Source: CAWFZT01 sp963820415 (GTDB lineage: Bacteria; Chloroflexota; Anaerolineae; Anaerolineales; Anaerolineaceae). From it: a stretch of 64,000 nt of DNA. The DNA lies in assembly GCA_963820415.1 (NCBI GenBank), contig CAWFZT010000004.1, positions 186,001-250,000 of the forward strand, written 5' to 3'. This document shows positions 43,173-52,289 of the stretch, in pieces (the stretch's first letter is position 1; each line of letters opens with the position of its first letter). The position numbers were made by a program, and so were the translations under genes. The notes beneath the pieces were generated by a model. That model was given only the letters and a program-made list of their open reading frames with translations. It had not been told where the DNA came from and did no database searches.

Positions 43173-44114
43173 TTACCCTTCTGGCCAGTCTCCCAACAAT
43201 TCCACTTCCAGTTCCAGGTTTACGCCAAACTTGTCCTGGACGGTGCGGTGCGCCAGTTGGATCAGCTCCCAGATGTCTTTGGCGCAGGCTTGCTGGTCGT
43301 TGACGAAAAAATTGGCGTGCAATTTACTGATCTGAGCACCTCCAATGCGAGTCCCTTTCAATCCTGCGGCTTCGATCAAGTGGCCGGCGTAGTCACCTTT
43401 TGGGTTCTTGAACATCGAACCCAGGCTGGCGCCTGGCGGCTGCGAACGGCGACGTTGGTCATTATAGCTATCCATGCGGGCTTGAACTTCGCCTTTTGTA
43501 CTGGTGGCCAGCTCAAACCGGGCTGCCAGGACGATCGCCTGGACAGGAGTACGTTTCAAAATGCTGGTACGATAGTCGAATTCCAGGCGGACGCTGGACC
43601 AGTTCTGCCTTCCCTCTTTGCGATGCAAGATTTCTGCCAGAATCAGGCTTGATTTGATGTCCATCCCAAATGCTCCGGCGTTACCGTAAACGGCTCCGCC
43701 AACTGATCCAGGAACGTTGGCTGCCCATTCTAACCCGCTCAGGCCGCGCAGCGCCAGTTGGCGGGCCATGCCGGACAGGTTGGCGCCTGACTCGGCCCAC
43801 ACAGTGGGTGGATTGGTATGCGTGTCGATTTTCACCGTATGTGCCCGGTTGATCACCACCACGCCGCGAAGACCGGCGTCGCTGACCAGCACGTTAGAAC
43901 CGCTGCCCAGCAGGTAAAAGGGGATATTCATCTGCCACAGGCGTTGTACGGCGCTTTCCAACTCCGACGCAGATTGGGCAATTAAAGCAGCATCCACAGG
44001 ACCACCCACATGCGCCGTGGTGTAATTAGCCATGAGCATATTCTCCTGCAGCCGGTCGCCAAAGGCGTTGCGCAGTTGAGTGAGTGGGGTGAGCGTGTTG
44101 GCCTGGTTATACAT
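43173..44114 (-). CDS. murB: UDP-N-acetylenolpyruvoylglucosamine reductase
   Basis: FAD-dependent reduction giving UDP-MurNAc. 313 residues from ATG 44114. Signatures: NYTTAHVGGPVDAA, YLLGSGSNVLVSDAGLRGVV, the catalytic region GLEWAANVPGSVGGAVYGNA, and C-terminal PPGASLGSMFKNPKG (Ser general acid) and LHANFFVND. A short ORF lies between it and murC. Confidence 0.94.
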   Translation of the reverse strand: MYNQANTLTPLTQLRNAFGDRLQENMLMANYTTAHVGGPVDAALIAQSASELESAVQRLWQMNIPFYLLGSGSNVLVSDAGLRGVVVINRAHTVKIDTHTNPPTVWAESGANLSGMARQLALRGLSGLEWAANVPGSVGGAVYGNAGAFGMDIKSSLILAEILHRKEGRQNWSSVRLEFDYRTSILKRTPVQAIVLAARFELATSTKGEVQARMDSYNDQRRRSQPPGASLGSMFKNPKGDYAGHLIEAAGLKGTRIGGAQISKLHANFFVNDQQACAKDIWELIQLAHRTVQDKFGVNLELEVELLGDWPEG

Positions 44115-44311
44115 GAGCAATTAAGAGTTTTCAAATGTTTGATCAGTCGGTTGAGCAGGTCGATCTTCAGGTCAGCCTGGCCCTGGTTCATGTTGGTCTG
44201 CCGGGCCAGTCCAGTTTCGCCTTCTGGCTTGCCCGGAGTAAGGATGGAGGCCAGGCGCTGGACAGCCGCGGCCTGGGCTTTTGATTCGTACGTGCGTTTG
44301 CGTTCAATCAT
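44107..44311 (-). CDS. Small hypothetical protein between murC and murB
   Basis: Starts at ATG 44311 and overlaps the murC stop by eight bases. Reads MIERKRTYESKAQAAAVQRL, then TNMNQGQADLKIDLLNRLIK before KTLNCSC. As written it stays open into murB. If one A is removed from AAAA near 44130, the frame becomes KLLIAHV and ends TAA at 44107-44109, overlapping the murB start, which looks like translational coupling. Basic, helical, no known family. Existence is uncertain. Confidence 0.45.
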
Positions 44312-45692
44312 GTTTCATCTCCCTGGCTTGCAGGCCGGCCAGCACCCAGCCGCTGATCTGGTCTGCATCTCCAGCAGACAGGATCAGCAGCACATCCCCG
44401 GGCTTTAGGGAGGCAAGGAGGTGCGCGGTGGCCTGTTCCAGGCCTGGGGTGAAATGGACGGACGGGTGCTTCATCTGGCGGACTACCTGGTTAGCTGAAA
44501 ATTCACTCGGCTTTTCTCGAGAGGCGAAGATTTCGGTAACAATGACCCGGTCAGCATCCTGGAAGGCTCCGGCAAATTCGTTCATCAGGGTCACTGTGCG
44601 GGAATAGGTATGTGGCTGCCAGACCGCCCACAGGCGGCGTCCAGGGAAACGTTGGCGTGCGGCGGCCAGGGTGGCACGGATTTCAGTGGGGTGATGCGCA
44701 TAGTCGTCAATGACGATGATCCCTTCGGCTTCGCCGCGGATGTCGAAGCGCCGACCGGTGCCGCTGAAGGCGGCTAACGCCCTGGCGGTCTCTTCCAGGT
44801 TCAGGTGAAGCTGGTGTGCGGTTGATACAACGGCTGTGGCATTGCAGACGTTGTGTTCCCCGGGTACCTGCAGCGTGAGGGAAACCAGTCGGGCAGGTTG
44901 GTCGTCGTTCTGTCTCCACACTTCGAAGCTAAACCCTCCCTGTGAGTTAGCCATGATGTGTCGAGCCTGATAATCTGCCTGGGGATGCGTCCCGTAAGTC
45001 ACTCCCCGGCATCCGGAGGGAAGTTCGTTCAGCAGGTCGGCGGCGTTTTCGTTGTCCCGGCAGGCGATCAATACCCCTTCCGGCTTCAACGAATGCACGA
45101 ATTCGGCAAAAGCCTGCCGGTATTCGGCGGGGGTGGGGAAGCAGTCCGGATGATCGTGCTCGACATTGGTGACAATGGCGACAACCGGTCGTAATCCCAG
45201 GAACATGCGGTCGTATTCGTCGGCTTCGATCACGAAGGCGTTGCCTTTCCCGGCGTGTGCATTGCTGCCCAGGTTTTTCGACACCCCGCCGATAATGTAA
45301 GAGGGGTCCTGACCAAGGCAGACCAACGTCCAGGCTAGCATGGCCGTGGTGGTGGTTTTACCGTGTGTGCCGGCAATGGCAATCCCAAGCCTGTTCTCCA
45401 TCCACTGTCCCAGGTATTCTGAGCGTTTCAAGACCGGAATACCGGCGAGGCGAGCCGCAACCACTTCCGGGTTTTCGTCGGGCACGGCAGAAGAGCGGAT
45501 GACCAGGTCGGCGCCGGTAATATTTTCAGCCTTGTGGCCATTATCCACGCGCACACCCGCGGCAGCCAGGTCCTGGGCCAGGGGAGAGAAAACCTGGTCC
45601 GAACCGCTCACCACGTACCCGCTTTCAACCAGGAGGCGGGCGATGGCGGAAAGTCCGCTGCCACCGATGCCGATAAAGTGTACGTGTGTCAT
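44304..45692 (-). CDS. murC: UDP-N-acetylmuramate-L-alanine ligase
   Basis: First amino-acid ligase of the peptidoglycan precursor. 462 residues, MTHVHFIGIGGSGLSAIARL, ATP-binding P-loop GTHGKTTTT at 108-116, and ADEYDRMFLGLRPVVAIVTN, GRRFDIRGEAEGIIVIDDYA, HHPTEIRATL. ATG overlaps the stop of the CvpA-like gene (TAATG). Confidence 0.96.
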   Translation of the reverse strand: MTHVHFIGIGGSGLSAIARLLVESGYVVSGSDQVFSPLAQDLAAAGVRVDNGHKAENITGADLVIRSSAVPDENPEVVAARLAGIPVLKRSEYLGQWMENRLGIAIAGTHGKTTTTAMLAWTLVCLGQDPSYIIGGVSKNLGSNAHAGKGNAFVIEADEYDRMFLGLRPVVAIVTNVEHDHPDCFPTPAEYRQAFAEFVHSLKPEGVLIACRDNENAADLLNELPSGCRGVTYGTHPQADYQARHIMANSQGGFSFEVWRQNDDQPARLVSLTLQVPGEHNVCNATAVVSTAHQLHLNLEETARALAAFSGTGRRFDIRGEAEGIIVIDDYAHHPTEIRATLAAARQRFPGRRLWAVWQPHTYSRTVTLMNEFAGAFQDADRVIVTEIFASREKPSEFSANQVVRQMKHPSVHFTPGLEQATAHLLASLKPGDVLLILSAGDADQISGWVLAGLQAREMKHD

Positions 45693-46228
45693 TAGATGAA
45701 TACCATCAGAACAAAAGCGAATGCGATTGCCACAGCAAAGTAAATTGCTGGGGCGATCAACAGGGCGGGAGGCATGACGGCTATATACTTGGTAACCAGG
45801 GTCAAGACTTCTCCGGTAGGAGTAGAAATGACAGTCGGGAAAGGATATTTAGCGTCATTCAGAAAAAACCAGATTGAGCCGATCACGAAATATCCATTGG
45901 CCATACCGATGAAAAAGCCCAGCAGGATATCCTGCAGCCTTTCGCGGGCGAACCGGTTGGCGCCGGCAAGTTTGGGAATATTGGGGGTTTGGTATCCAAA
46001 CAGTACCAAAATGGTGGTAATCCCCAACCTGATCCAGAACAGAGGAGCGCCGTTACCAAACGAGAGCACATCCCGGATGAAGGGGACAAAGATCTCTAAC
46101 ACGGTGATGAAGAACAAGGCCAGGATGACCGAAAAAGTCACCAGCAGCTCTTTGGCCCAGCCGCGCATAGCGCCGATGATGCCGAACATGACCACATACA
46201 TCCAGAAAATAACCACCAGGCTTACCAT
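45692..46228 (-). CDS. CvpA-family membrane protein in the dcw cluster
   Basis: 178 residues with four hydrophobic helices (LVVIFWMYVVMFGIIGAMRG, LFFITVLEIFVPFI, LLGFFIGMANGYFVIGSIWF and ALLIAPAIYFAVAIAFAFVL). The first helix and GAMRGWAKELL match the CvpA/colicin V production family. It overlaps murG upstream and murC downstream, so it is co-translated with precursor genes. The role is unknown. CvpA assignment is moderate. Confidence 0.65.
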   Translation of the reverse strand: MVSLVVIFWMYVVMFGIIGAMRGWAKELLVTFSVILALFFITVLEIFVPFIRDVLSFGNGAPLFWIRLGITTILVLFGYQTPNIPKLAGANRFARERLQDILLGFFIGMANGYFVIGSIWFFLNDAKYPFPTVISTPTGEVLTLVTKYIAVMPPALLIAPAIYFAVAIAFAFVLMVFI

Positions 46229-47331
46229 CTCGTTCCTCCTGGGGTCGCCAGTTCCTTGAGCAGGTTGGCAATCTGGCTGGCAGCCTGAGGATGAGCCAGG
46301 GCGCGCATGGCTCTGGACATGGACTGGAGCCGGGTGGGCTGATCGAGCAATTCCTGCACGGTAGTAAATAGACGGTCTTTCAAAGCGGTGTCTTCTAACA
46401 TGATCGCCGCATTCTGGCTCACCAGGTAATCGGCATTCACTTTCTGGTAGCGCCAGGCGAAAGGGTAAGGCACCAGGATAGCAGGGATGCCGAACAAGGG
46501 CAGTTCGCCCAGGCTAGACGCCCCAGCCCGCCCGATGGACAGGTTGGCGCAGGCCAGGGCTGCTCCCATGTCTTCATGCAGATAAGGGAAGGCATGGTAG
46601 CGGTTTTTCACTTCCTGCGGAAGGTGTCCCTGCACGGTTTCCACTTCATTCCAGTCCAACTGCCCGGTGATGTGGATTACCTGGGCGATCCCAAGCAGTT
46701 GGGGCAACCGCGCCGTCACTGCCTGGTTGATCGAACGGGCGCCTTTGCTGCCGCCGAATACCAACAGGACCGGTACCTGGTCGTTCAGGTGAAAATGGGC
46801 CCGGGCAAATTCTGGCGTCCAGGTGTTCAGATCCGCTCTGACCGGATATCCGGTGACGGTAAGCATGCTGGAGGGGCAACTGAAAAACTTGCGCGAATTT
46901 TCGGCAGTCACAGCGATGCGGCTGGCAAAACGCCCCAGGAATTTGAGCGCCAGGCCTGGCTCGATATCTGGCACATACAGCAGGCTGGATGTGCCCCTTC
47001 CGGCTATTGCCATCGGGACTGCCACATACCCTCCTGTAAAGAATAAAACATCGGGCTTGAATTCGTGCAAGAGGCGGCGAGAAGCCAGCACGCCTTGCGC
47101 CAGGAAGATGAGATTGCGCGGCAGGGCAAGCCAGCCCACGCCGTGGACGCCGGCTGCCGGAATAGCAGTAAAGGGAATGTTCGGCGCGGCGCGCAGGACC
47201 AGGCCGGCTTCCATACCGCCCTGGCTGCCCACCCAAAGGACTGGTTGAGCGTCATGACCGAGTGCTTCCAGCACGGCCAGCGCGGGATAAACGCCTCCGC
47301 CGGTCCCGCCAGCGCAAATCAACAGCCGCAT
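46222..47331 (-). CDS. murG: UDP-N-acetylglucosamine N-acetylglucosaminyl transferase
   Basis: Transfers GlcNAc to lipid I, making lipid II. From ATG 47331: MRLLICAGGTGGGVYPALAV is the first Gly-rich loop; FTGGYVAVPMAIAGRG, LLVFGGSKGARSINQAVTAR, and IGRAGASSLGELPLFGIPAI follow, all typical of MurG (GT28). Start preceded by GGAGGAA. Overlaps the ftsW tail by 80 bases. Confidence 0.94.
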   Translation of the reverse strand: MRLLICAGGTGGGVYPALAVLEALGHDAQPVLWVGSQGGMEAGLVLRAAPNIPFTAIPAAGVHGVGWLALPRNLIFLAQGVLASRRLLHEFKPDVLFFTGGYVAVPMAIAGRGTSSLLYVPDIEPGLALKFLGRFASRIAVTAENSRKFFSCPSSMLTVTGYPVRADLNTWTPEFARAHFHLNDQVPVLLVFGGSKGARSINQAVTARLPQLLGIAQVIHITGQLDWNEVETVQGHLPQEVKNRYHAFPYLHEDMGAALACANLSIGRAGASSLGELPLFGIPAILVPYPFAWRYQKVNADYLVSQNAAIMLEDTALKDRLFTTVQELLDQPTRLQSMSRAMRALAHPQAASQIANLLKELATPGGTRW

Positions 47332-48502
47332 TAAAGTTCCTCCCTTCTTCAGAAGTGGCTTCTTCAGTTCCGCAACGGTCAATTCCCATCACGATGCCGA
47401 GGCCCGTCAGGGTCATTACCAGGCTGGACCCACCTGCGCTGATCAAAGGCAGGGCGTTGCCCGTCACGGGGATGAGGTTGACCATTACCGCCATGTTCAT
47501 GGTGGCTTCGATCACGATCCAAAAAGTAATCCCACCGGCAATTAACCGGCCCAGGTTATCCGGGGCTCGACGGGCAATTCGCAGACCCCGCCAGAGGATG
47601 ATCAGGTAAAGCAGGATCACAAAAGAGGCTCCGGCTAACCCGGTCTCTTCGACAATCACGGAAAAAATGCTGTCGGTCCAGGCCACTGGCAAGAGCAAAT
47701 TCTTGATCACGCCCTTGCCGATGCCAACCCCGAAAATGCCGCCGTTCACGATGGCGTTGAAAGACCCTTTGATCTGGTAGTCGGCCTTTTCCGGATCCGT
47801 AAAACCATATGTGAATTTCTGCATGCGGTCGCGGCCGGTGCTGGTTATGCTGACCACGATAAACCCGAGCACGACGGCCAAGATAATGACCAGGAATACC
47901 TGGCGCACATCGGCTTTAGCCAGGAAGAACAGCAACCCGCCCAGGATATAGATGGTGGCAGCCGCGCTGATGTCAGTCTGCAGCATAATGAAGCCGCAGG
48001 TGATGCCGATAAGGACGATCATGGGGAACAGGCCAAAACCAACTTCATTCAGCCTGTCTTTCTTCGAGTTTAGCCACACTGAAAGATAGATGATAATTAC
48101 CACTTTAGCCAGTTCGGAGGGCTGAACTGAGCGGAAAAACAGCGTGCGGGCCGGGTCGGATGAATTCCGGTTTATCACCAACACCGCTAAGAGTAATCCC
48201 AGGGTAATTAACAGCATTAAAAAGGCCCACTTTTGATAGCGATGATAGTCGACCCGTGAGGCGATCAAGGCGACACCTGCTCCGCCAAGAGCAAATTCGA
48301 TCTGTCTGGTGAGTACATAGCTAGGAGGGTAGTTCTGAGACATTGAATATTCCCAGCTCGCCGAATAGACCATCAGCAAACCGAAAACCAGCAAGGTGAT
48401 CACTGCCAGCAACAGCGGGACATCGAATTGCATGCGCAGTGAATGCGGCGCCTGTTTCAAAGGACGAGTATTGGTCGGATTGGTTAGAGTTGATTCACCC
48501 AT
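47252..48502 (-). CDS. ftsW: Peptidoglycan glycosyltransferase FtsW
   Basis: SEDS-family polymerase with about ten helices. N-terminal FDVPLLLAVITLLVFGLLMV, LALIASRVDYHRYQKWA-like region, QPSELAKVVIIIYLSVWLNS, and near the end MVNLIPVTGNALPLISAGGS, the SEDS signature. Polymerises lipid II with the PBP2/FtsI partner encoded in the same cluster. The C-terminal 40 residues (from CGTEEATSEEGRN) run into murG and are unusually charged; they may be real or reflect a frame slip near the end. Overlaps murD by 19 bases. Confidence 0.92.
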   Translation of the reverse strand: MGESTLTNPTNTRPLKQAPHSLRMQFDVPLLLAVITLLVFGLLMVYSASWEYSMSQNYPPSYVLTRQIEFALGGAGVALIASRVDYHRYQKWAFLMLLITLGLLLAVLVINRNSSDPARTLFFRSVQPSELAKVVIIIYLSVWLNSKKDRLNEVGFGLFPMIVLIGITCGFIMLQTDISAAATIYILGGLLFFLAKADVRQVFLVIILAVVLGFIVVSITSTGRDRMQKFTYGFTDPEKADYQIKGSFNAIVNGGIFGVGIGKGVIKNLLLPVAWTDSIFSVIVEETGLAGASFVILLYLIILWRGLRIARRAPDNLGRLIAGGITFWIVIEATMNMAVMVNLIPVTGNALPLISAGGSSLVMTLTGLGIVMGIDRCGTEEATSEEGRNFNAAVDLRWRDRRRRLSRAGRAGSTRS

Positions 48503-49863
48503 AAGCGGAAACGCTCTCCACGCTGTTCAAAATCGATAAATTCATCAAAACTTGTACCACCTGGCGATAACAGGACGACATCTCCAGGCTCGATAACCGC
48601 CGTGGCTGAAAGGATGGCTTCTTGCAGGCTCTGACAATGGCTGATAGTTAAAGGCCGTTTACTCGGTTCGACTGGTCCGAGCGCCTTGAGGATCTTTTCG
48701 GAGGCCTCACCAAACACAATCACGTGATCCACACGCTGGTGGATCAAATCAGACAGGTCATGCCAGGGCAGGTTCTTGTCCCTGCCGCCTAGCAGCAGTA
48801 CCAATGGTTCGCTGAAAGACCGGATGGCAGCGATACTGCGTTCGGGAGCAGTGGCGATCGAGTCGTTGTACCAGTCTGCTCCGCGGTAATGGCGCACAAA
48901 TTCCAGCCGGTGAGGCACGCCGGCGAAACCAAGTACGCCCTTTCTCATGGCCGCTTCTGGGAAACCGGAGGCCCAAGCGACTGCGCAGGCAGCCAGGACG
49001 TTGAGCAGGTTGTGTTCGCCACGCAGCAGGATTGCACTCTGCTCCATCAGTTCCTGCCTGGCTGTGCCATCCTGCATGTAAAGTCGTCCGGAGTAAAAAA
49101 ACGTGCCGACCAGGCCCTTTTCGGGCTGTTCCAGCCCAAATGAGATCAACTTTCCCCGTACCTGGCTGGCCAAACCCCAGGCGCCCGGATCGTCGCGCCC
49201 TAACACGGCTAAATCAGAAACAGTCTGATAAGCCAGGATGTGCGCCTTGACGGCGGTATAGGCCTGCATGTTGCCATGCCGGTCGAGGTGGTTGGGGGTG
49301 ATATTCAGGATGGCGGCTACCTGGGGTGAAAGGGTCAACTGTTCGAGTTGGAAGCTGGAAAGCTCCAAAATGACGGTGTCGCCTGCTTCGATCCCATCCA
49401 GGTATTCGATCAGGGGCAGACCGATATTTCCACCCACCCAAGTTTTGTGGGGATGAACCACCGCTGCTTCAGCCATGCGTCCGACCAGGGTGGTGGTGGT
49501 GGTTTTTCCGGCTGAACCAGTAATGCCAATCACCCGGCAGGGCACAGCTTCCATGAAAATCTGCGAGTCGTTCGTAATGGGGATCCCTCTGCGCTGTGCA
49601 TCGATAACGATCGGCAGGGTCAGCGGAATTCCACCCGAAAGGCACAACAGGTCAGTCTTATCAAGGAGGGTAATTGGATGTCCACCGAAGGCCAGGCTGA
49701 CCGGCAGGTTTCCGAGCGTTTCCTGGATCGATTTCATCTCCTCGGCCGGCTTCTGGTCGCTCAATGTGACTATCGCGCCGCGCTGGCTAAGGAAGCGGGC
49801 CAGGGCCAGGCCCTGCCGGGCTGCGCCTAAAATGAGCACTCGTTGACCGTTCCAGGTTTTCAT
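48484..49863 (-). CDS. murD: UDP-N-acetylmuramoylalanine-D-glutamate ligase
   Basis: Adds D-Glu to UDP-MurNAc-Ala. 459 residues. N-terminal Rossmann part RVLILGAARQGLALARFLSQ, P-loop ITGSAGKTTTTTL at 114-126, ILNITPNHLDRHGNMQAYTA, PHRLEFVRHYRGADWYNDSI and LLLGGRDKNLPW. Follows mraY at four bases. Confidence 0.95.
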   Translation of the reverse strand: MKTWNGQRVLILGAARQGLALARFLSQRGAIVTLSDQKPAEEMKSIQETLGNLPVSLAFGGHPITLLDKTDLLCLSGGIPLTLPIVIDAQRRGIPITNDSQIFMEAVPCRVIGITGSAGKTTTTTLVGRMAEAAVVHPHKTWVGGNIGLPLIEYLDGIEAGDTVILELSSFQLEQLTLSPQVAAILNITPNHLDRHGNMQAYTAVKAHILAYQTVSDLAVLGRDDPGAWGLASQVRGKLISFGLEQPEKGLVGTFFYSGRLYMQDGTARQELMEQSAILLRGEHNLLNVLAACAVAWASGFPEAAMRKGVLGFAGVPHRLEFVRHYRGADWYNDSIATAPERSIAAIRSFSEPLVLLLGGRDKNLPWHDLSDLIHQRVDHVIVFGEASEKILKALGPVEPSKRPLTISHCQSLQEAILSATAVIEPGDVVLLSPGGTSFDEFIDFEQRGERFRLWVNQL

Positions 49864-49867
49864 CCTA

Positions 49868-50860
49868 TCACACCATCGCTAAAGCCACACCCAGCATGGC
49901 GAATAAAAGGCTGACCAGCCAGAAGCGCTGCACGACCTGGGTCTCACTCCATCCCAGCAGTTCAAAGTGCAGGTGCATCGGAGCCATTTTGAAAAGGCGT
50001 TTGCCCTTGGTATATTTGAAGTAAGCGATCTGCAAGATCACGCTCAGGCCTTCGCTGACTGGGATAATGGCGATCAGGGGTAATAACAGCCATTGCCCTG
50101 ACATTAAGGCTACTACGCCCAGCGTGGCGCCGAGGGAGAGCGAGCCAGTGTCACCCATAAACAACTCAGCCGGGTGAACATTGAACCACAAGAACCCAAA
50201 TAGAGCGCCCACCAGGGTGAAACAGAAGCGGCCCAGGAAGCTTTGACCCTGTTCGATGGCGATCAAGCCGTAGGCGGCAAAGGCAGTGGCGGCGATCAAG
50301 CCGGCCAGGCCATCCAGGCCATCTGTGAAATTCATTGAATTGGAAGCACCCACAATAACAAATGTGGCGATGGGAATATAGAAGTAACCAAGCGGAATAT
50401 CGCCCAACACCCCAGGCCAGAACATTTGTGGGGCATCCAACAGGTAGCGCAGTCCGCAAGCCGCGGCCAGGGCCAGGATGATCTGAATTACCAACTTGGT
50501 GCGGGCGCGCATCCCCAGGCCGCGGCGAGCACCCCGAATGCCTTCCCAGTCATCGATCGCCCCAAGGATGGCGAAACCGATCATCACCGAGACCGGCAGT
50601 AATAACGAGCGACCCAGGCCGAACAGGCCAATTACTTTAGAAAAATTCAGCAGGACGGTCAGCAGGATCACCGGCGCCAGAATCATTACGCCACCCATTG
50701 TGGGCGTCCCCATCTTGGTGATGTGGCTGCCCGGTTCTTCTACACGGATCAACTTGCCGATCTTGAAATGGCGTAGGACGCGCAGCAATGGGTTGCCCCA
50801 AATAACCGTTAGCATAAAGCTGAGAGTGCTGAGGGTAAGCACAATGGAGGTCTCGTTCAT
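49868..50860 (-). CDS. mraY: Phospho-N-acetylmuramoyl-pentapeptide transferase
   Basis: Forms lipid I at the membrane. 330 residues with about ten helices. Signatures: EEPGSHITKMGTPTMGGVMI, the Mg-binding NSMNFTDGLDGLAGLIAATA and FNVHPAELFMGDTGSLSLGA, and the C-terminal MAPMHLHFELLGWSETQVVQ. Starts MNETSIVLTLSTLSF; overlaps murF by ATGA. Confidence 0.96.
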   Translation of the reverse strand: MNETSIVLTLSTLSFMLTVIWGNPLLRVLRHFKIGKLIRVEEPGSHITKMGTPTMGGVMILAPVILLTVLLNFSKVIGLFGLGRSLLLPVSVMIGFAILGAIDDWEGIRGARRGLGMRARTKLVIQIILALAAACGLRYLLDAPQMFWPGVLGDIPLGYFYIPIATFVIVGASNSMNFTDGLDGLAGLIAATAFAAYGLIAIEQGQSFLGRFCFTLVGALFGFLWFNVHPAELFMGDTGSLSLGATLGVVALMSGQWLLLPLIAIIPVSEGLSVILQIAYFKYTKGKRLFKMAPMHLHFELLGWSETQVVQRFWLVSLLFAMLGVALAMV

Positions 50861-52278
50861 TGGTTCGTCTCCAGGGCGGTAACGATGCGTTCCATGTGCA
50901 TACCACGCGAACCTTTAATCAAGACTACGTCCCCTTCCCGCAATTCTTTACGCAACACTTCGATGGCTTCTGGGACGGTAGTCACCCATAGCAAGGCCGA
51001 AACTGGCATACCTGCCTGGCTGGCCGAATCTGCAATCATTTTGCCAAGCTCGCCTACTGCAACCAGTTCGTCACACACTTCGGCGGCCCGGTTGCCAACC
51101 ATTTCGTGGCCTTGTTTTTCGTAGGGGCCAAGCTCGAGCATATCACCCAATACGGCGACCTTGCGTCCGCTCATCTCGTCCAGCAGGTTAAGCGCAGCCA
51201 GGGCCGATTCTGGCGACGAGTTATACGTATCATCTAACATTAAGGCTCCATTATCTGTATGGGCAGCTACCAGGCGAAGCTGGTTGTGTCCGCATTGAAG
51301 GCCAGCGATAATGTCTTGCCAGGTCAGGCCTTCGACCAATCCGACGGCGGCGGCGCGCAGGGCGGTGTGCACTGAATGGCGGCCGATCAGGGGCACGCGT
51401 AAGTGCAGCACCTCGCTGTGGAAATGCAGGCGGAAGCGGATTCCTTCCAGCCCCAGCCCTTCGATACGGTCAGCCCATAAGTCGGCTTTAGGGTCCAATC
51501 CATAATAAAAGACCTGGGCACGCGTTTTTTCTGCCATTGGGCGTACCCAGGGGTCATCGTAGTTCAGAACGGCTACCCCTTCTGGGGCGGGAGGCAGAGC
51601 CTGGACTAGCTCGGCTTTGCCACGCGCAATGGCTTCCTGGGAACCGGCTCGTTCGGCGTGCACGGTGCCCACATTGGTGATCACACCCACCTGAGGTAGC
51701 GCCAGGCTGCACAGGAAAGAAATTTCGCCCGGGACGTAGAAGCCCATTTCGAGCACGGCGCATTCGTGCCCTTCTCCCAGGCGTAGCAGGGTGAGAGGTA
51801 AGCCAATCTCGTTGTTCAGGTTGCCGGGATTCTTCATCGTCCGGTATCTTTGGCTGAGCACCTCAGTGATCAGCTCTTTGGTGGTAGATTTACCCACGCT
51901 GCCGGTCACTCCGATCACGCGCAGGTTCAGTCTGCGGCGGCGGTAACCGGCAATGGTCTGAAGGGCTTTCAGCGTATTATCCACACGCAGGCAGAAAGGT
52001 GGGTTGGGCTGGGTAAAGTCTTCAGGTAGTTTACTATTGCGTATATCTATTTCCAGGAATGGCGCCGGCAGGTCTTTCTGCACCAGTGCCAGGTGGGCGC
52101 CTTTCTCGAAGGCGTTCCCGATGTAGTTATGCCCATCCACGCGTTCCCCTGGCAGGGCGACAAACATGCCCGCTGGAATTACCTGTCTTGAATCCACTGA
52201 AGCCTCACTGATTACCAGTGAGGCTTTTTCAGGTCGGGTGCCTGTCAGCGCTTCTAAGACGTCAGCCAGAGTGAGCAC
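50857..52278 (-). CDS. murF: UDP-MurNAc-tripeptide-D-Ala-D-Ala ligase
   Basis: Adds D-Ala-D-Ala (made by Ddl) to the precursor. 473 residues: DSRQVIPAGMFVALPGERVD at the N-terminus, P-loop VTGSVGKSTTKELI from 124, NEIGLPLTLLRLGEGHECAV, and LMLDDTYNSSPESALAALNL. Twelve bases from the penicillin-binding protein. Confidence 0.95.
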   Translation of the reverse strand: MLTLADVLEALTGTRPEKASLVISEASVDSRQVIPAGMFVALPGERVDGHNYIGNAFEKGAHLALVQKDLPAPFLEIDIRNSKLPEDFTQPNPPFCLRVDNTLKALQTIAGYRRRRLNLRVIGVTGSVGKSTTKELITEVLSQRYRTMKNPGNLNNEIGLPLTLLRLGEGHECAVLEMGFYVPGEISFLCSLALPQVGVITNVGTVHAERAGSQEAIARGKAELVQALPPAPEGVAVLNYDDPWVRPMAEKTRAQVFYYGLDPKADLWADRIEGLGLEGIRFRLHFHSEVLHLRVPLIGRHSVHTALRAAAVGLVEGLTWQDIIAGLQCGHNQLRLVAAHTDNGALMLDDTYNSSPESALAALNLLDEMSGRKVAVLGDMLELGPYEKQGHEMVGNRAAEVCDELVAVGELGKMIADSASQAGMPVSALLWVTTVPEAIEVLRKELREGDVVLIKGSRGMHMERIVTALETNQ

Positions 52279-52289
52279 AGTCTATTTCC

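Noticed and set aside
43982..44107. Extension of the small murC-murB ORF into murB
   Set aside because: This part overlaps the well-conserved murB N-terminus; the reading there is probably an out-of-frame tail after an indel.
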